The notes below the pieces were generated by a model. It did no database searches. It was not told where the DNA came from and saw only the letters and a program-made list of their open reading frames with translations. From contig NZ_QJJK01000010.1 of NCBI RefSeq assembly GCF_003201475.1, positions 247,536-311,535 on the forward strand: DNA of 64,000 bases, given 5' to 3'. Shown here in pieces: positions 34,873 through 43,502 of this stretch (positions are counted from its first letter, which is position 1; each line of letters starts with the position of its first letter). Origin of the DNA: Chelatococcus asaccharovorans (GTDB taxonomy: Bacteria > Pseudomonadota > Alphaproteobacteria > Rhizobiales > Beijerinckiaceae). The position numbers and the translations under genes are program-made.

Positions 34873-36030
34873 GTGCCGACGATTTCGCAGATCGAGACGA
34901 TCCTTGTTCGCCTTCCCACCCGACGCCGGCATCAGTGGACCGGCCTGACCGAACCCATCGGCCAGTATCTTATGGTCCGCATGACCGACAGCGACGGCCG
35001 CACCGGCTGGGGCGAGGCGCCCGCGCTGAAGGACTGGGGCGGCGAGTTCGGCCGTTACTTCGGCGAAAGCACCGCCGTGGCCGGGCTGGTGATTGAGCGC
35101 TATCTGACCCCAGCCATCGACGACCACCCGCTGGGCGATGTGATCGGCCTGCACCGGCGCATGGATACGATCATCAAGGGATATCCCTATGCCAAGGCCG
35201 CGATAGAGTTCGCCTATCTGGACCTGACCGGAAAATGGCTAGGCGTGCCGGTGCATACGCTTTTGGGCGGGCTGACGCGTGACCGGGTGGCGGTCACGCA
35301 TTCAATCGGCCTGATGTCGGTCGAGGAGGCGGTGGCCGAGGCGGCCAAAGTCGCGGCCGAGGGCATCCGCTCGATTAAGATCAAGGTCGGCGTTGACGCC
35401 GCCCGCGACATTCGCATCGTAGGCGAAATCCGCGCGGCCGTTGGCCCTGACACTCGCCTGTGCGTAGACGCTAACGAAGGCTATGCCACCCCGGGCGAGG
35501 CCATACGCACTTTCCGCGCGATGGAAAAGTTCGATCTGGCCTATTTCGAACAGCCAGTCATTGGGATCGAACGCATCGCTGAAGTGGCCCGGGCCATCGA
35601 TACCCCGGTCATGGCCGACGAATCCGCCTGGAACTCGCACGATGCGCTACAGATCGCCCAAGCCCGCGCGGCGCAGATCGTCTCGCTTTACACCACCAAA
35701 GCGGGCGGGCTGTGGAAGGCGATGGAGGCCGCAGCCGTCTGCCGGGCCGCGGGCATCGTCTGCAACGTCAACGGCTCGGTCGAAACCGGGGTTGGCAACC
35801 TTGCCAATGTGCATCTTGCCGCCGCAGCTCCCGCGGCCACGCTGTCGAACGTGATCCCCGTTTCAACCCCGGCCCAGTTCCAGACCGGCACTATCGGCGG
35901 GATCTACTACTCGGACGACCTGCTGGTTGCGCCACTGGAGCTGATGGACGGCCATATCACCGTGCCCACAGCGCCGGGCATGGGTATCGCCGTCGATGAG
36001 GCCAAGATCGACCGCTACCGCGTGTCGTGA
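34873..36030 (+). CDS. Enolase-superfamily enzyme (mandelate racemase/muconate cycloisomerase, dipeptide-epimerase-like)
   Basis: A 385-residue protein with GTG start. The capping domain is followed by a barrel with the full catalytic set: Lys169-x-Lys171 (SIKIKVG), metal ligands Asp199 (VDANEGY), Glu226 (FEQPV) and Asp249 (ADES), and Lys276 opposite (YTTKAGG). The KxK...K arrangement is that of the muconate-lactonising subgroup, which contains dipeptide epimerases, o-succinylbenzoate synthase and N-succinylamino-acid racemases. Two bases on either side of the alpha carbon suit 1,1-proton transfer, that is epimerisation. Context favours an imported amino-acid conjugate as substrate. Confidence 0.92.
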   Translation: MPTISQIETILVRLPTRRRHQWTGLTEPIGQYLMVRMTDSDGRTGWGEAPALKDWGGEFGRYFGESTAVAGLVIERYLTPAIDDHPLGDVIGLHRRMDTIIKGYPYAKAAIEFAYLDLTGKWLGVPVHTLLGGLTRDRVAVTHSIGLMSVEEAVAEAAKVAAEGIRSIKIKVGVDAARDIRIVGEIRAAVGPDTRLCVDANEGYATPGEAIRTFRAMEKFDLAYFEQPVIGIERIAEVARAIDTPVMADESAWNSHDALQIAQARAAQIVSLYTTKAGGLWKAMEAAAVCRAAGIVCNVNGSVETGVGNLANVHLAAAAPAATLSNVIPVSTPAQFQTGTIGGIYYSDDLLVAPLELMDGHITVPTAPGMGIAVDEAKIDRYRVS

Positions 36031-36053
36031 CCGTTTCGCAAAGGACCATTCCC

Positions 36054-37214
36054 ATGACGCTGCATGCCACCCTCTCGCCGCGCGAGGAAATCATCACCCG
36101 CCAGGTCGCCGCGATGCGCAGCGACGGGCTTGATGCCAATATCTCGTGCTCGCCCGAGGGTTTTGCCCATCTGACCGGGTTCGTCGTGCCTTCGCAGCCG
36201 CTGATACGCCACCGCCACGCCATGGCGATCCTGTCGGCGGCAGGTGACCTGTCGCTGTTCGGCGTGGATATGGAGGAGTCGACGATCCGCCGCCAGGCCC
36301 CCGCCCCGCATCTGACCGTCTGGGCCGAGTTCCGCGACGATCCCATGGCCGTGCTGGCCGACCGACTGACTACACTGGGGCTGGGCTCTGCGCGGATCGG
36401 GATTGAGCTGGATTACCTTCCGGCAGCCGATTTCGCCCGGCTGGTCCGTCTGATGCCAGCCGCCCGGTTCGAACCCATCGATGCCATGCTGGCCCGCCTG
36501 CGGCAGATCAAGACCCCCGCCGAGATCGCGCTTCTGCGCGAGCTGTCGCGCATTGCCGACCGGGCGATTGCCGATGCATATGCCGCCGTAGGCCCTGGCA
36601 GTTCGGAAATGGACATCGCCGCCGCCCTGACCCGCCGGGTCTATGAACTGGGGGCAGAGCATTTCAAACTGCTGATCGTGGCCACGGGCGAACGCAGCCA
36701 GTTGCCCAACGTCGGCCCCACCGCCCGCATCCTGCAAAAGGGCGACATCTGCCGGGTCGAGATCTTTGCGGTCAGGGCGGGCTATCAGGCGGGCGTCTGC
36801 CGCACGGCCTATGTCGTGGAACCACCGCCCATGGCCGAAAAGATCTGGTCGCTCCTGGCCGATTGCAAGCAGCGCATCCTTGATCAGGTGCGCCCCGGGG
36901 CCAGTTGTCTGGCCATATATCAGGATTTCATCGGCCGGCTGGCTACGATGAACCTGCCGCCGATCTCGTTCGTGGCACATGGAATCGGCCTGCATCTGCA
37001 CGAAGACCCCTATATCGGCGAGACCCCCACCATCGGCCGGCCGGGACAGGATACCCGGCTGGAGGATGGCATGGTCCTAGGGTTCGAGCCGCTCTGCTAC
37101 CGCACGGGCTTTGGCTACGGGATGCAGAACAAGGATCTTCTGTGCGTGACCGCTTCGGGGGCGGAACTGCTGTCGGACCACACCAATACCGACCGGCTGA
37201 TCCGTGTCGGCTGA
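36054..37214 (+). CDS. Metal-deficient M24 (creatinase-like) protein, locus B
   Basis: A 386-residue protein, ATG at 36054 after AAAGGACCATTCCC. It has the pitta-bread fold (VAHGIGLHLHEDPY, LGFEPLCYRTGFG) with His309 and Glu345 retained. The first two metal Asp residues are Glu236 and Gly247 (CRVEIFAVRAGYQAGVCRT), and the last Glu is replaced in MQNKDLL. This pattern resembles creatinase, which uses no metal. Locus B therefore has both a metal-type M24 (26094) and a metal-deficient one, as does locus A. It may hydrolyse a C-N bond of a guanidino- or amidino-type compound; this is inference. Confidence 0.88.
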   Translation: MTLHATLSPREEIITRQVAAMRSDGLDANISCSPEGFAHLTGFVVPSQPLIRHRHAMAILSAAGDLSLFGVDMEESTIRRQAPAPHLTVWAEFRDDPMAVLADRLTTLGLGSARIGIELDYLPAADFARLVRLMPAARFEPIDAMLARLRQIKTPAEIALLRELSRIADRAIADAYAAVGPGSSEMDIAAALTRRVYELGAEHFKLLIVATGERSQLPNVGPTARILQKGDICRVEIFAVRAGYQAGVCRTAYVVEPPPMAEKIWSLLADCKQRILDQVRPGASCLAIYQDFIGRLATMNLPPISFVAHGIGLHLHEDPYIGETPTIGRPGQDTRLEDGMVLGFEPLCYRTGFGYGMQNKDLLCVTASGAELLSDHTNTDRLIRVG

Positions 37215-37227
37215 GGGAGAGCACCAG

Positions 37228-38322
37228 ATGAACGATACCGCAGAGGCCGCCGGCTGCGACATCCTGATCCTGGGATCGGGCTATTTCGCCGAGGTGATGG
37301 TGGCCGACCTGGCGCTGGCCGCCAATACACCGCTGCGCGTGGTGATTGGCGGACGTAATGCCGCCCGTTGCGGCTGGCTCGCACTGGCGGGCAATTCGCG
37401 GGCGGCACTGCACGGCCGGCCGGCCCGGTTCGACAGCGCCAGTGTCGATTTCGATAGCCCCGACCGGCTGGATGCAGTGCTGGGCCGGCTGCAGCCACGG
37501 GTGGTGGTGCAATCGGCCTCGATGCAATCGCCCTGGAAGGTCGATGTGCTGGATAGCGAATGGTCACGCGTGGTGGCCGAAGGCGGCTTTGGCATCACCA
37601 TCGCCTTTCACTCCGTGCTGTCGGCGCGGACGGCGGCTGCGGTCGCCCGGACGGTGCCGGGGGCACATTTCGTCAACACCTGCTATCCCGATGGAGTGAA
37701 CCCCCTGCTGGCGCGCGCGGGGCTGCCGGTCGCCACAGGCGTCGGCAACGTGTCGATCTATTCATCGGTGATCGCTGGGCTTCTGCGGCCTGAAGAGCGG
37801 CAGCACCTGCGCGTGCTGGGGCACCACCATCATCTTGTCCAGTGGCGCCGCACACCCGGCACCCGCAGCGGCGCACCGGTGCGAGCCTGGGTGGACGGCG
37901 TCGAGATCGTCGATACCGAGGCGCTAACCGGACACCTTCAACTGCCCTACCGCGACCTGAACCTCATTTCGGGCGGTGGCGCGGTGCCGGTGCTGCTGGG
38001 GCTGGCCGGAGCGTGGTCGGGCCGAGCGCATGTGCCGGGCCCTCGCGGGCTTCCGGGTGGCTATCCGGTGCAGGTTTCGCAGGCGGGCGTCACGCTGGAC
38101 CTGCCGCCGGGGCTGACCGAGGCCGAGGCCATCGCCTGGAACCGCGGCTTTGACGAGGCCGATGGCGTGTCCGTCGAGAATGACGGGCGAGTCGTCTATT
38201 CTGCAGCCGGCCAGCGCGCGCTGGCACGCCACAGCGCCGAACTGGCGCAGGGGTTCAATGTGGGCGCGGTCGAAGAGGCCGCACGCGAACTGGGTGACTT
38301 GCGCGCCCGCCTGGGGGGTTGA
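37228..38322 (+). CDS. Saccharopine-dehydrogenase-like NAD(P) oxidoreductase
   Basis: A 364-residue protein; the ATG at 37228 follows GAGGGAGAGCACCAG. The N-terminal Rossmann motif ILGSGYFAEVMVADLALAA and VVIGGRNAAR (Arg favouring NADP) match the saccharopine dehydrogenase NAD(P)-binding domain. VVQSASMQSPW and FVNTCYPDGVNPLL are also family-like. The C-terminal part is not recognisable. Such enzymes make or split secondary amines between an amino acid and a keto acid. The next gene encodes a second opine-type dehydrogenase, so the pair may act on opine-like substrates. Confidence 0.75.
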   Translation: MNDTAEAAGCDILILGSGYFAEVMVADLALAANTPLRVVIGGRNAARCGWLALAGNSRAALHGRPARFDSASVDFDSPDRLDAVLGRLQPRVVVQSASMQSPWKVDVLDSEWSRVVAEGGFGITIAFHSVLSARTAAAVARTVPGAHFVNTCYPDGVNPLLARAGLPVATGVGNVSIYSSVIAGLLRPEERQHLRVLGHHHHLVQWRRTPGTRSGAPVRAWVDGVEIVDTEALTGHLQLPYRDLNLISGGGAVPVLLGLAGAWSGRAHVPGPRGLPGGYPVQVSQAGVTLDLPPGLTEAEAIAWNRGFDEADGVSVENDGRVVYSAAGQRALARHSAELAQGFNVGAVEEAARELGDLRARLGG

Positions 38323-38323
38323 G

Positions 38324-39400
38324 ATGCGCGTACTGGTGATCGGGTCAGGTTCGGGTGCCATGGCCTCGGCTGTGGAACTGTCGCTGGCGGGCCATGAGGT
38401 GCGGCTGGTCGGGCGATCCGAGGCGACGATGGCCCCGCTGCGCGCCAACGGAATCGGCTATAAGGGCGTGCTGGGCAAAGGGCGGACCGGCGCCGTGGTG
38501 ATCGACACCGCCATGGCGCCGCATGCCGGCTGGGCCGAGGCCGCCGTCGTTTCGCTGCCCACATTCGCTCATTCCGGCATTGCGCGCGCCATGGCGCAGG
38601 CGGGTTGGAACGCGGCGCGCCCCGTGGTGCTGAACCCCGGCCATACCGGCGGCGCGCTGGAATTCGCGACGGCTTTCAAGGCGCAGGTGGGTGTCGCGCC
38701 CTGCGTGGCCGAATTCGCCACGCTGGCCTATGTCGCGCGCAAGTACCTGCCCGATGAAGTGACAGTGACCGGCCGGGCCAAATCCCTGCGCGCTGCCGCG
38801 CTGCCGGGCGGCGATGAGGCTCTGCACACGGCACTGGCTCTTTTTCCCGGCAGCCATGACGCGGGCGATGTTCTGGCGACGGGTCTCGCCAATGTGAACA
38901 TGGTGCTTCACCCGCCCGGCAGCGTGATGGCGGCCGCTTGGGTCGAGGCGCGGCAGGGCGATTTCACCTTTTACGTCGATGCGATGACGCCAGGGGTGGC
39001 CCGGGTGATGGCGAAGCTGGACGGTGAACGTCGCCGCGTGGCCGCGGCCTTTGGCCATGATCTGCCCCCGCTGGTAGCGGAGATGCAGCGGATCGGAACC
39101 GCATCGGCCAATGCAGATGCCACCGACCTGCGCGCGGCCATTTCGGGTGGCGAGGCCAATGCCCGCATTCGCGCGCCCGACGCCCTGACCCACCGGTACT
39201 ATACTGAGGATTTCGGCTTTGGTCTGGTGCCGTTCGTCGCGCTAGCCGAGGTCGCGCGGGTTAGCGTTCCCACGGCCGCGGCGCTGCTGGCGCTGGGTCA
39301 GACGATGCAGCCGGGCGTGGGCGGTGCGGGGCGCGATGCGGCGGCGATGGGCATCGCGGGACTGAACCGCGCGGATCTGCTGCGGCACGTCAGGCGGTAG
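38324..39400 (+). CDS. NAD/NADP octopine/nopaline dehydrogenase family protein
   Basis: A 358-residue protein starting 1 bp after the previous stop. The N-terminal dinucleotide motif is VIGSGSGAMASAVELSLAGHEVRLVGRS, here seen as GSGSGAMA then LAGHEVRLVGR. The helical C-terminal domain contains NVNMVLHPPGSVMAAAWVE and HRYYTEDFGFGLVPF with the conserved catalytic His of opine dehydrogenases. Family members condense amino and keto acids reductively, or reverse this. It ends the ten-gene operon and overlaps the convergent citrate-synthase-like gene by 11 bp. Confidence 0.88.
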   Translation: MRVLVIGSGSGAMASAVELSLAGHEVRLVGRSEATMAPLRANGIGYKGVLGKGRTGAVVIDTAMAPHAGWAEAAVVSLPTFAHSGIARAMAQAGWNAARPVVLNPGHTGGALEFATAFKAQVGVAPCVAEFATLAYVARKYLPDEVTVTGRAKSLRAAALPGGDEALHTALALFPGSHDAGDVLATGLANVNMVLHPPGSVMAAAWVEARQGDFTFYVDAMTPGVARVMAKLDGERRRVAAAFGHDLPPLVAEMQRIGTASANADATDLRAAISGGEANARIRAPDALTHRYYTEDFGFGLVPFVALAEVARVSVPTAAALLALGQTMQPGVGGAGRDAAAMGIAGLNRADLLRHVRR

Positions 39401-40577
39401 AACCGGTCTCCGGCGGCGGCTCGCCAGAGTAACGAGCACGGGGGCGGATCAGGTTCTGGTCGCCATTCTGTTCCAGCACATGTGCGATCCACCCTGTCAG
39501 CCGCCCGCACAGGAACAGGATCTGCGCCGCCTCATCCGGCAGACCCAGCGCATGTCGCATCGCGACCAGTGCAAAGGTGAAAGCCGGCCGCTTGCCCAGC
39601 ACCGCCTCCATCGTGTGCAGCAGGGCATCGCGCAGTGGATCGGCCGGTAGCCCGGCCAACAGCAGCAACGCCCGCGGGTCACCCAGTTCGTGCATCTGCA
39701 GGCCAAAGCGCGGCAACCGGTCGCCCCGCGCCAGCCTGTCGATGATTGCGCGCTCGGGATGGCTAGAGGCGGATGCCTCGGCGAACAGCTGTTCAATCAT
39801 GCCAATCTCACCGCCGTGCCGCGGCCCGCCAAAGGCGGCCAGCCCGCCCGAGATGCAGGCGCTGAGGCTGGCCCCGGTCGAGGCGATGACCCGCGTGCAG
39901 AACGTGGCGGGCGACAGTTCGTGATCGGCCGCCAGCACCAGCGCCCTGCGCAGCAAATCGGCCTGTTCCGGCGGCACGTCCCAGGCGCGGGCCAGTTGCA
40001 GGTGGATCGGCGCGGTGTCGGCCGGGCAGCCGATCAGCAGCGCGGTGGCCCCGCGCAGCATGTCGATGGCCGTGCCGATCAGGCTGTGGGCTTCGCGCTG
40101 CCAGATGGGCACCGAGGGGCCAAGACGCGGCAGGTCATGGCGAAGCCGTTCTTCGATCGTGGCACCCGGATACACCGCCCGGTCGGGCGGTCCGATCAAC
40201 GGCGGAGGACGGTCGAACAACCGCACGTCACATTGCCACAGCAGCGCCGCCGCCTGTTCCAGCGTTGCCCGCTGCGCCAGTTCCACCGCATCCTGCCCTC
40301 GGTACACCAGGCGGCCGTTCTCGACCTGGCTGATCGCACTGGTCAGCGCGGGAAAACCCAGGTTCAGCGCCGAGGCCGCCACATCCACCGGTTTGCGCCC
40401 GATCTCTTTGCGGCGGTTCAGCTCGGTGATGTCGCGCAGGCTGTATAGCCGGCGCCGGTTGCCGCCGGGGTTGTGGCGCGACCGGATCTGGCCGCGGCTG
40501 ACATAAGCATAAAGCGTGTCATGCTTGACCCCCAGCAGTGCTACGGCCTCATCGGCATCGATGAATTCATCGACCAT
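39390..40577 (-). CDS. HTH domain fused to a citrate-synthase-like domain lacking two catalytic residues
   Basis: A 395-residue protein from the ATG at 40577 (an ATG at 40592 is equally readable). Residues 4-55 form a MerR/excisionase-type winged helix (DADEAVALLGVKHDTLYAY, NPGGNRRRLYSLRDI). The rest is a citrate synthase fold with DHELSPATF (His219) and GGPRHGGE (His254). The usual GFGH motif reads RFGLQ (Leu293 in place of the second catalytic His), and the usual catalytic Asp of the VDFAL motif is Thr334 (AFTFALVA). Catalysis of citrate formation is doubtful. It may be an acyl-CoA or metabolite sensor that binds the promoter between itself and the divergent monooxygenase. Confidence 0.85.
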   Translation of the reverse strand: MVDEFIDADEAVALLGVKHDTLYAYVSRGQIRSRHNPGGNRRRLYSLRDITELNRRKEIGRKPVDVAASALNLGFPALTSAISQVENGRLVYRGQDAVELAQRATLEQAAALLWQCDVRLFDRPPPLIGPPDRAVYPGATIEERLRHDLPRLGPSVPIWQREAHSLIGTAIDMLRGATALLIGCPADTAPIHLQLARAWDVPPEQADLLRRALVLAADHELSPATFCTRVIASTGASLSACISGGLAAFGGPRHGGEIGMIEQLFAEASASSHPERAIIDRLARGDRLPRFGLQMHELGDPRALLLLAGLPADPLRDALLHTMEAVLGKRPAFTFALVAMRHALGLPDEAAQILFLCGRLTGWIAHVLEQNGDQNLIRPRARYSGEPPPETGSTA

Positions 40578-40594
40578 GGCCACCCATTCCATAC

Positions 40595-40613
40595 CTTGAT
40601 CATGTTTATCAAG
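40595..40613. promoter_or_regulatory. Inverted repeat in the divergent HTH-citrate synthase / monooxygenase promoter
   Basis: CTTGAT (40595-40600) and ATCAAG (40608-40613) form a 6-bp dyad with 7-bp spacer, directly in front of the HTH-citrate-synthase gene. TTGACT follows at 40615. It is a plausible site for autoregulation. Confidence 0.4.
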
Positions 40614-40721
40614 ATTGACTGGATACCAGGGCACACGCAAGCTCTGTCCATCCAAACTGCGCAGGCGAGCAACCGCCGCCCGCAACAGACATTGGACGTA
40701 CCCGCAACTGGAGGTTGAAAG

Positions 40722-42059
40722 ATGCCGGATCACCGGAGCATGAAACTCGGGCTGTCGATGCGCGGGCTGGGCTATCACCCCAGCGCCTGGCTTGATCCGC
40801 GCGTTCCGGCCGACGGGGCGATCAGCCTGCCCTTTTACCGTGACCTGGTGGCTACTGCCGAGCGCGGCCTGCTGGACGTCTGTTTTCTGGCTGACCAAAA
40901 CGCGATCACCGTCAGCGACACGCCCAAGGGCGCCTTTGGCCGCACCCCCGTGGGCGCCGAGTTCGAGCCGCTGACCCTGCTGTCGGCGCTAAGCACCTGT
41001 TCGTCGCATGTGGGTCTGGTGGCCACGGCCTCGACCACCTTCCACCAACCCTATCAGCTGGCGCGTGTCTTCGGCTCGCTTGACCATCTGAGCGGCGGGC
41101 GGGCGGGGTGGAATGTGGTCACCTCCTCGCGCGATGACGAGGCGCAGAATTTCAGTGAAGACCGGATCCTGGCCAAGGAGCTGCGCTATGAACGCGCGCG
41201 CGAAGCGCTGGAGGTCTGCTTTGGCCTGTGGAACAGCTGGGATGCCGATGCTTTTGTGCATGACCGCAGCCGGGGGGTCTTTGTCGAACCGGCAGGGATG
41301 CACCGTTTGGACCACAAGGGCCAGTTCTTCAAGGTGCGGGGGCCGCTGAACCAGCCCCCCACCCCGCAGGGTCGCCCAGTGATCTTTCAGGCCGGCGCGT
41401 CCGAAGGCGGCATGGATTTCGCCGCAGCCTTTGCCGAAGTCGTCTATTCAGTGCAGCACAGGCTGGCGGATGCGCAGGCCTTCTATGCCGCGATGAAGAG
41501 CCGGATCGCCGAACATGGGCGCAACCCCGCTGCAGTGATGATCCTGCCCGGCATCCTGCCGGTGCTGGGCGGTACCGAGGCCGAGGCACAAGCCAAGTAC
41601 CGCGACATGCAGGACCAGATCGACGATATCGTCGGGCTGGAAAAGCTGTACCGGTTCTTTGGTGACCTGTCGGGCCATGATCTGAATGGCCCGGTTCCTG
41701 ACCTGCGTCAGGACATCGCCGTGGTCAGTCGTGGCGAGATGATGGTTCGGATCGCGCGCGACAATGGGTGGAGCATCCGAGAGCTGTTCCGGCGCACGTC
41801 GATCGGAAATTCGCACAATGTGGTGGTCGGCACACCCGAACAGGTAGCCGATGCAATGGAGGCCTGGTTCACGCAGGGCGCTGCGGACGGATTCAACCTG
41901 TTGCCAGCCAAGTCTCCGGTGGATGTGGCTGATTTCGTGGATCAAGTGGTACCGGTCCTGCGGCGCCGGGGCCTGACGCGCAGCGCCTATGCCGCGGATA
42001 CGCTCCGCGGGAACCTTGGCCTTCCGGCCACCCCCGTCGGCCGGCTGGCCGGGGCATGA
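40722..42059 (+). CDS. FMN-dependent LLM-class monooxygenase (NtaA/SnaA/DszA family)
   Basis: A 445-residue bacterial-luciferase-like protein. The family pattern is LGLSMRGLGYHPSAWLDP, ERGLLDVCFLADQ, EPLTLLSALSTCSSHVGLVATASTTF, LDHLSGGRAGWNVVTSSRDDEAQNF, KGQFFKVRGPLN and VIFQAGASEGG. Members use reduced FMN and O2 to oxidise N- or S-containing compounds (nitrilotriacetate, dibenzothiophene sulfone, S-succinocysteine). The partner flavin reductase overlaps its stop codon, completing a two-component system. It is divergent from the HTH-citrate-synthase-like gene. Confidence 0.94.
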   Translation: MPDHRSMKLGLSMRGLGYHPSAWLDPRVPADGAISLPFYRDLVATAERGLLDVCFLADQNAITVSDTPKGAFGRTPVGAEFEPLTLLSALSTCSSHVGLVATASTTFHQPYQLARVFGSLDHLSGGRAGWNVVTSSRDDEAQNFSEDRILAKELRYERAREALEVCFGLWNSWDADAFVHDRSRGVFVEPAGMHRLDHKGQFFKVRGPLNQPPTPQGRPVIFQAGASEGGMDFAAAFAEVVYSVQHRLADAQAFYAAMKSRIAEHGRNPAAVMILPGILPVLGGTEAEAQAKYRDMQDQIDDIVGLEKLYRFFGDLSGHDLNGPVPDLRQDIAVVSRGEMMVRIARDNGWSIRELFRRTSIGNSHNVVVGTPEQVADAMEAWFTQGAADGFNLLPAKSPVDVADFVDQVVPVLRRRGLTRSAYAADTLRGNLGLPATPVGRLAGA

Positions 42060-42568
42060 CCGGCCCGGCGACGCCGCAGATGCCGGGCGACACCTTTCGG
42101 CTGGGCATGCGGCGGCTGGCGGGCGCGGTCTGCCTGGTCACCGCCAGCGAGAACGGGCAGGATGCCGGACTCGTCGCCACAGCGGTCAGCTCGGTCAGCG
42201 CCGAGCCGCCCACCCTGCTGGTCTGCGTGAACCGCAGCGCCTCGGCCTGGCCGGTGATCGAACGGTCGGGGGTGTTCTGCGTCAGCGTCCTGGGCCATGC
42301 GGCGCTGCCTCTGGTCGGGCAGTTCAGCGCGCCAGACCGCCGGGACGAACGGTTCAGTACCGGCAGCTGGCAGCGCCTTGGCGGCGGCACTCCCGCGCCC
42401 GAGGGCGCACTGGCGGTATTCGACTGCGCGGTGGCGCAGATCGTCCCGTGGCATTCGCATTCCATCATCCTGGGCGCGGTGCGCGGGGTGACGCTCACGG
42501 AGAGCGCGGATGCCCCGCTGCTGTACATGGACCGCGGTTTTCACCGGCTGGCCGCACTGCCCGCCTGA
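42056..42568 (+). CDS. Flavin reductase (two-component monooxygenase partner)
   Basis: A 170-residue protein beginning in the ATGA overlap with the monooxygenase stop. It has the flavin-reductase-like split-barrel pattern: FRLGMRRLAGAVCLVTASEN, VATAVSSVSAEPPTLLVCVNRSAS, FCVSVLGH and the conserved HSHSIILGAVRGV close to the C-terminus. It should supply FMNH2 to the neighbouring LLM enzyme from NAD(P)H, and perhaps also to the second LLM enzyme at 50716, which has no reductase beside it. Confidence 0.94.
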   Translation: MTGPATPQMPGDTFRLGMRRLAGAVCLVTASENGQDAGLVATAVSSVSAEPPTLLVCVNRSASAWPVIERSGVFCVSVLGHAALPLVGQFSAPDRRDERFSTGSWQRLGGGTPAPEGALAVFDCAVAQIVPWHSHSIILGAVRGVTLTESADAPLLYMDRGFHRLAALPA

Positions 42569-42575
42569 CCCGTGG

Positions 42576-43502
42576 TCAGCCGGCCACCGGCGTCAGCCAA
42601 TGCACATAATCCGGCAGCCGGCCCGACACGCAGTCGTCATACAGCGCTTGCAGGCGGCGGGTCAGCGGGCCGGGGATGCCGTCGCCGACCGCATAGCCGT
42701 CGATCTCGGCCACCGGCAGGATCTCGTGCCCCGTGCCGCACAGGAACAGTTCGTCGCAGATATACACCTCGCTGCGGCCCACGGGGCGTTCCTGCACCCT
42801 GACCCCCAGCCGGTCGCGTGCCAGCCGCATGACCGTGTCGCGGGTGATGCTTTCCAGAATGTCCTCGGTCACCGGCGGGGTGATCAGCACACCTTCTCGC
42901 ACCATGAACACGCAAGAGCTGGGGCTTTCGGCGACATTTCCCTGCTGGTTCAGCATGATGGGCACGTCATGCCCGCGCAGCTGCGCCTCGACCTGCGCCA
43001 ACCGCGAATTGTGGTAGTTGGCCGAGGCCTTGATGCGCGAAGGCGCCGCATTGTCGGGGCTGCGCCGCCAGCTGCTGATGCCGCTGCGGATGCCAGTCGC
43101 GGCGCCGGCCCGGCGCGGGTTTGGCAGCGCAAAGACGAACAGGCCCGAGGCGATGTCTTCGGGCCGCCAGCCATAGCCAAGCCCCTCGCCGAAATAGGCG
43201 GTGGCGCGCAGATGGATGGTCTGGTCAAACCCGTTGGCCCGAACCAGATCGCACATCGCGCGGGTCAGCTGGTCGTCCGACCACGCAATCGGCAGACGCA
43301 TGAAGCGCGCCGACTGGCGGAGCCGCAGCAGATGTTCGGGCACGCGGAACAGGTTCAGCCGGCCTGACGCATCGGGGTAGCCGCGCAGCCCCTCGAACAC
43401 GCTACCGCCGCGCAGGACCGCTTCGGAGGTCACATGCAGCCGGGCATCCGCCCAGGCAAGCATTTCGCCGTCCATCCAGATAAATTCAGCCTTGGTCGCC
43501 AT
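42576..43502 (-). CDS. Class-IV aminotransferase (branched-chain/D-amino-acid aminotransferase-like)
   Basis: A 308-residue fold-type-IV PLP enzyme; the ATG at 43502 overlaps the upstream ATPase stop (TGATG). Motifs: FIWMDGEMLAWADARLHVTSEAVLRGGSVFEGLRGY (seen as WMDGEMLAW and GGSVFEGLRGY), the Schiff-base Lys in SRIKASANYHNS, the Glu in AESPSSCVF that meets the pyridine nitrogen, and CDELFLCGTGHEILPV. It transaminates branched-chain or similar amino acids. It is the last gene of the leftward importer unit, so it may transaminate the product of the lyase. Confidence 0.92.
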   Translation of the reverse strand: MATKAEFIWMDGEMLAWADARLHVTSEAVLRGGSVFEGLRGYPDASGRLNLFRVPEHLLRLRQSARFMRLPIAWSDDQLTRAMCDLVRANGFDQTIHLRATAYFGEGLGYGWRPEDIASGLFVFALPNPRRAGAATGIRSGISSWRRSPDNAAPSRIKASANYHNSRLAQVEAQLRGHDVPIMLNQQGNVAESPSSCVFMVREGVLITPPVTEDILESITRDTVMRLARDRLGVRVQERPVGRSEVYICDELFLCGTGHEILPVAEIDGYAVGDGIPGPLTRRLQALYDDCVSGRLPDYVHWLTPVAG

